7,867 nucleotides of DNA. Source: Candidatus Kapaibacterium sp. (GTDB taxonomy: Bacteria; Bacteroidota; Ignavibacteria; Kapaibacteriales; UBA961). The notes beneath the pieces were generated by a model. The model ran no database searches. It saw only the letters and a program-made list of their open reading frames with translations, and was not told the origin of the DNA. The stretch lies in NCBI GenBank assembly GCA_023259575.1, contig JALRHN010000095.1, forward strand, positions 1 through 7,867, read 5' to 3'. This document shows positions 6,471 to 7,867 of the stretch, piece after piece. Both the position numbers and the translations under genes were made by a program. Position 1 is the first letter of the stretch. Each line of letters opens with the position of its first letter.

Positions 6471-7154
6471 ATGAAATATATGTTAATAATGGTTTTTACT
6501 ATGTTTTTAGCACACTCAAGTTGTACTGCTATAGTAAAATGTAATTATAAAATTGGATTATATACTCGTGCAGACATTGAATATCCACATTATTCAGGTA
6601 GCTTTAGACGTCCAGAGCAGTTAAATAAAGGTATGTGGAAAGTGGAAGAAGTTTTGAAATTTTTGCCACATAAGGATATATCTGGTGAATTAATGGCTGT
6701 TCAGTTAATAAACAGCACAAAATCTGAAGAGTATCCTGCACGAATGATAGTAATTGGCTATGATGAATTTGGAACAAATGAATTCAGCATTATTTCTCAA
6801 AACTCAGAAATTTATACAATACAAAACACATATATAGATTTAAGTGAAAAGAATGGAGTAGTTGTTCTAACATTAGAAGATGAAGGTGGTGATGGGTATT
6901 ATAGCACTGTTTGGAGATTCAGATATCAAGATAATTGTTTTAGGCTTATCGGTTATGATAATATTTATGGGGATAGAGCAGAATATAATCCATCAGTAAG
7001 CACCGATTCCTATAATTATTTAACAAATAAACATGAAGAAATACGTGAAGTGAGTAGAAAAGGTAAATCAACAATAAGTAAAAAGAAATCTATAATTAAA
7101 ACCAAATATATACGGTGTTTAGAAAACATCACTCACGATTTCCAAGCTGAATAA
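6471..7154 (+). CDS. Exported protein of an uncharacterised family (EGG...FRYQ...LIGYD), 227 residues
   Basis: The ATG at 6471 is preferred over 6447 because of AGGA just upstream. The N-terminus is a signal peptide (MKYMLIMVFTMFLAHSSC). Cys18 follows HSS, a poor lipobox, so lipid attachment is uncertain. The body shows a strand ARMIVIGYD (90-98), VVLTLEDEGG (131-140), FRYQDNCFRLIGYD (150-163), YNYLTNK (181-187), a Lys-rich stretch (197-210) and a closing CLEN (216-219). From memory this order (LIGYD, then NYLTG-like, then a Lys-rich part, then LE) recurs in uncharacterised secreted proteins of Bacteroidota and gamma-proteobacteria. It shares the EGG and F-x-Y pattern with the protein encoded at 1518-976, but lacks the calcium loop and CxxCGG motif. 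It starts 75 bases after the large gene and is followed after 27 bases by the next, so the three may be co-transcribed. Molecular role unknown. Confidence 0.72.
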   Translation: MKYMLIMVFTMFLAHSSCTAIVKCNYKIGLYTRADIEYPHYSGSFRRPEQLNKGMWKVEEVLKFLPHKDISGELMAVQLINSTKSEEYPARMIVIGYDEFGTNEFSIISQNSEIYTIQNTYIDLSEKNGVVVLTLEDEGGDGYYSTVWRFRYQDNCFRLIGYDNIYGDRAEYNPSVSTDSYNYLTNKHEEIREVSRKGKSTISKKKSIIKTKYIRCLENITHDFQAE

Positions 7155-7168
7155 TATCAAACAAACCT

Positions 7169-7173
7169 AGGAG
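7169..7173 (+). promoter_or_regulatory. Strong ribosome binding site for a TTG start
   Basis: AGGAG, the best Shine-Dalgarno match in the window, eight bases before TTG at 7182. It is the main evidence for that unusual start codon. Confidence 0.7.
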
Positions 7174-7181
7174 AAATTATA

Positions 7182-7867
7182 TTGAACAGAAAGGTAATTA
7201 TATTGTGGTTTTTTTTATTGATGTTTCAGTATTATAATGCAGTATCAAATGATGGGGCATATCTGGGTAGTGGAAATCATCTTATACCAATTACAGAGTC
7301 AGAAATATCAATCAAAAAAGAGATATTATCAATCAAAAGAGATAATAATTTAATTAAAGTTGATGTATATTATGAAATGTACAATCCCGGTGAAGAGAAA
7401 ACTATAAGAGTAGGCTTTGAAGCTAATAGTGCAGGTGGCGATGCTCAGACAGAACCTAAAGATGGAAAACATCCATATATGGACAAGTTTAGTGTTGATC
7501 TAAATAATCAAATACTAAAATATAATATATCATATGTAATCAAAAAGGAGGATAATACTAAAAAGAAAACAGATTTAAATGGCCTTGAAAAATATTTAAA
7601 TGAAAATGAAGAACCATATATCTTTGTCTATTATTTTGATGCTAAATTTACTCAGGGAGTTAATATAATTAAGCATTCATATAATTATCACTTATCATCC
7701 TCTGTTATGCAAGAATACTCTTTTGATTATATATTAACTGCGGCAAATAGATGGGCAAATAAAGGTATAGATGATTTTACTCTAATTATTGATATGGGGG
7801 AAATTCAAAGCTTCGAAATTCCTAAAACATTTTATAATAGTCCAAATGAATGGAAAATAAATGGCAT
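7182..7867 (+). CDS. Exported DUF4424-like protein, N-terminal part, cut by the right edge
   Basis: The frame is open from TTG at 7182 to the window end (228 full codons, no stop). TTG is chosen because AGGAG lies eight bases upstream and translation from it gives a standard signal peptide (MNRKVIILWFFLLMF...YNA, cut near residue 20). An in-frame ATG at 7221 would start inside the hydrophobic core. The mature start NDGAYLGSGNHLIPI (23-37), followed by ISIKKEILSI, YEMYNPGEEKTIRVGFEA (64-81), HPYM (97-100), and later YNYHLSSSV, ILTAANRWANKGIDDFTL (184-201) and MGE, matches from memory a Bacteroidota family of secreted proteins resembling DUF4424, some of which carry a C-terminal YARHG domain. 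Any such domain here would lie beyond the window. Role unknown; the conserved NPGEEKT...GFEA part looks like a beta-sandwich. It is likely in one operon with the gene ending at 7154. Confidence 0.78.
   Translation, partial: MNRKVIILWFFLLMFQYYNAVSNDGAYLGSGNHLIPITESEISIKKEILSIKRDNNLIKVDVYYEMYNPGEEKTIRVGFEANSAGGDAQTEPKDGKHPYMDKFSVDLNNQILKYNISYVIKKEDNTKKKTDLNGLEKYLNENEEPYIFVYYFDAKFTQGVNIIKHSYNYHLSSSVMQEYSFDYILTAANRWANKGIDDFTLIIDMGEIQSFEIPKTFYNSPNEWKING

Noticed and set aside
1..7867. Defence island, toxin-antitoxin, CRISPR or mobile element
   Set aside because: No nuclease, helicase, transposase or integrase motifs, no regularly spaced repeats and no terminal inverted repeats were seen; the genes encode exported proteins.

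Overview
The window is AT-rich chromosomal DNA, apparently from a member of the Bacteroidota/Chlorobiota (FCB) supergroup. Two signs point there. The protein cut by the left edge ends in a type IX secretion (Por) C-terminal sorting domain, which is confined to that supergroup. The large central gene combines VWA, choice-of-anchor-D (ASPM/SPD-2/Hydin-like), WD40-like and OmpA modules, an arrangement I associate with Ignavibacteria/Kapabacteria-like genomes; this finer placement is inference from memory, not a search. No rRNA, tRNA, CRISPR array, transposase, integrase or phage gene was found.

Layout. Bases 1-281 (+) are the C-terminus of a T9SS cargo protein. It converges on a minus-strand gene (722-300) for a small exported protein with a DUF1566/Lcl-like fold. 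A 253-base intergenic stretch follows, containing a long imperfect hairpin (901-945) and a perfect 18-base palindrome (948-965). Next is a minus-strand gene (1518-976) for an exported protein with a DxNxDGxxD calcium-loop motif and a CxxCGG motif. It is divergent, across 288 AT-rich bases with a perfect 8-bp hairpin, from a plus-strand gene for an unrecognised exported protein (1807-2256). The centre is a 1341-residue envelope protein (2370-6395). Downstream on the same strand are an exported protein of a second uncharacterised family (6471-7154) and, 27 bases later, a gene with a TTG start (7182 to the right edge, incomplete) for a DUF4424-like exported protein.

How they fit together. Each of the six genes whose start is visible has an apparent N-terminal signal sequence, and the seventh carries a T9SS tail, so this is a block of envelope and secreted proteins. 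The central protein is probably tethered to peptidoglycan by its C-terminal OmpA domain while the VWA, anchor-D and WD40 parts offer binding surfaces in the periplasm. The last three plus-strand genes are closely spaced (75 and 27 bases) and could be one transcript. Two of the small proteins (1518-976 and 6471-7154) share an E-G-G...F-x-Y pattern and look like distant members of one family. I found no enzyme active site, toxin/antitoxin pair or defence signature, so a new system is not demonstrated. The most unusual object is the central multidomain protein.
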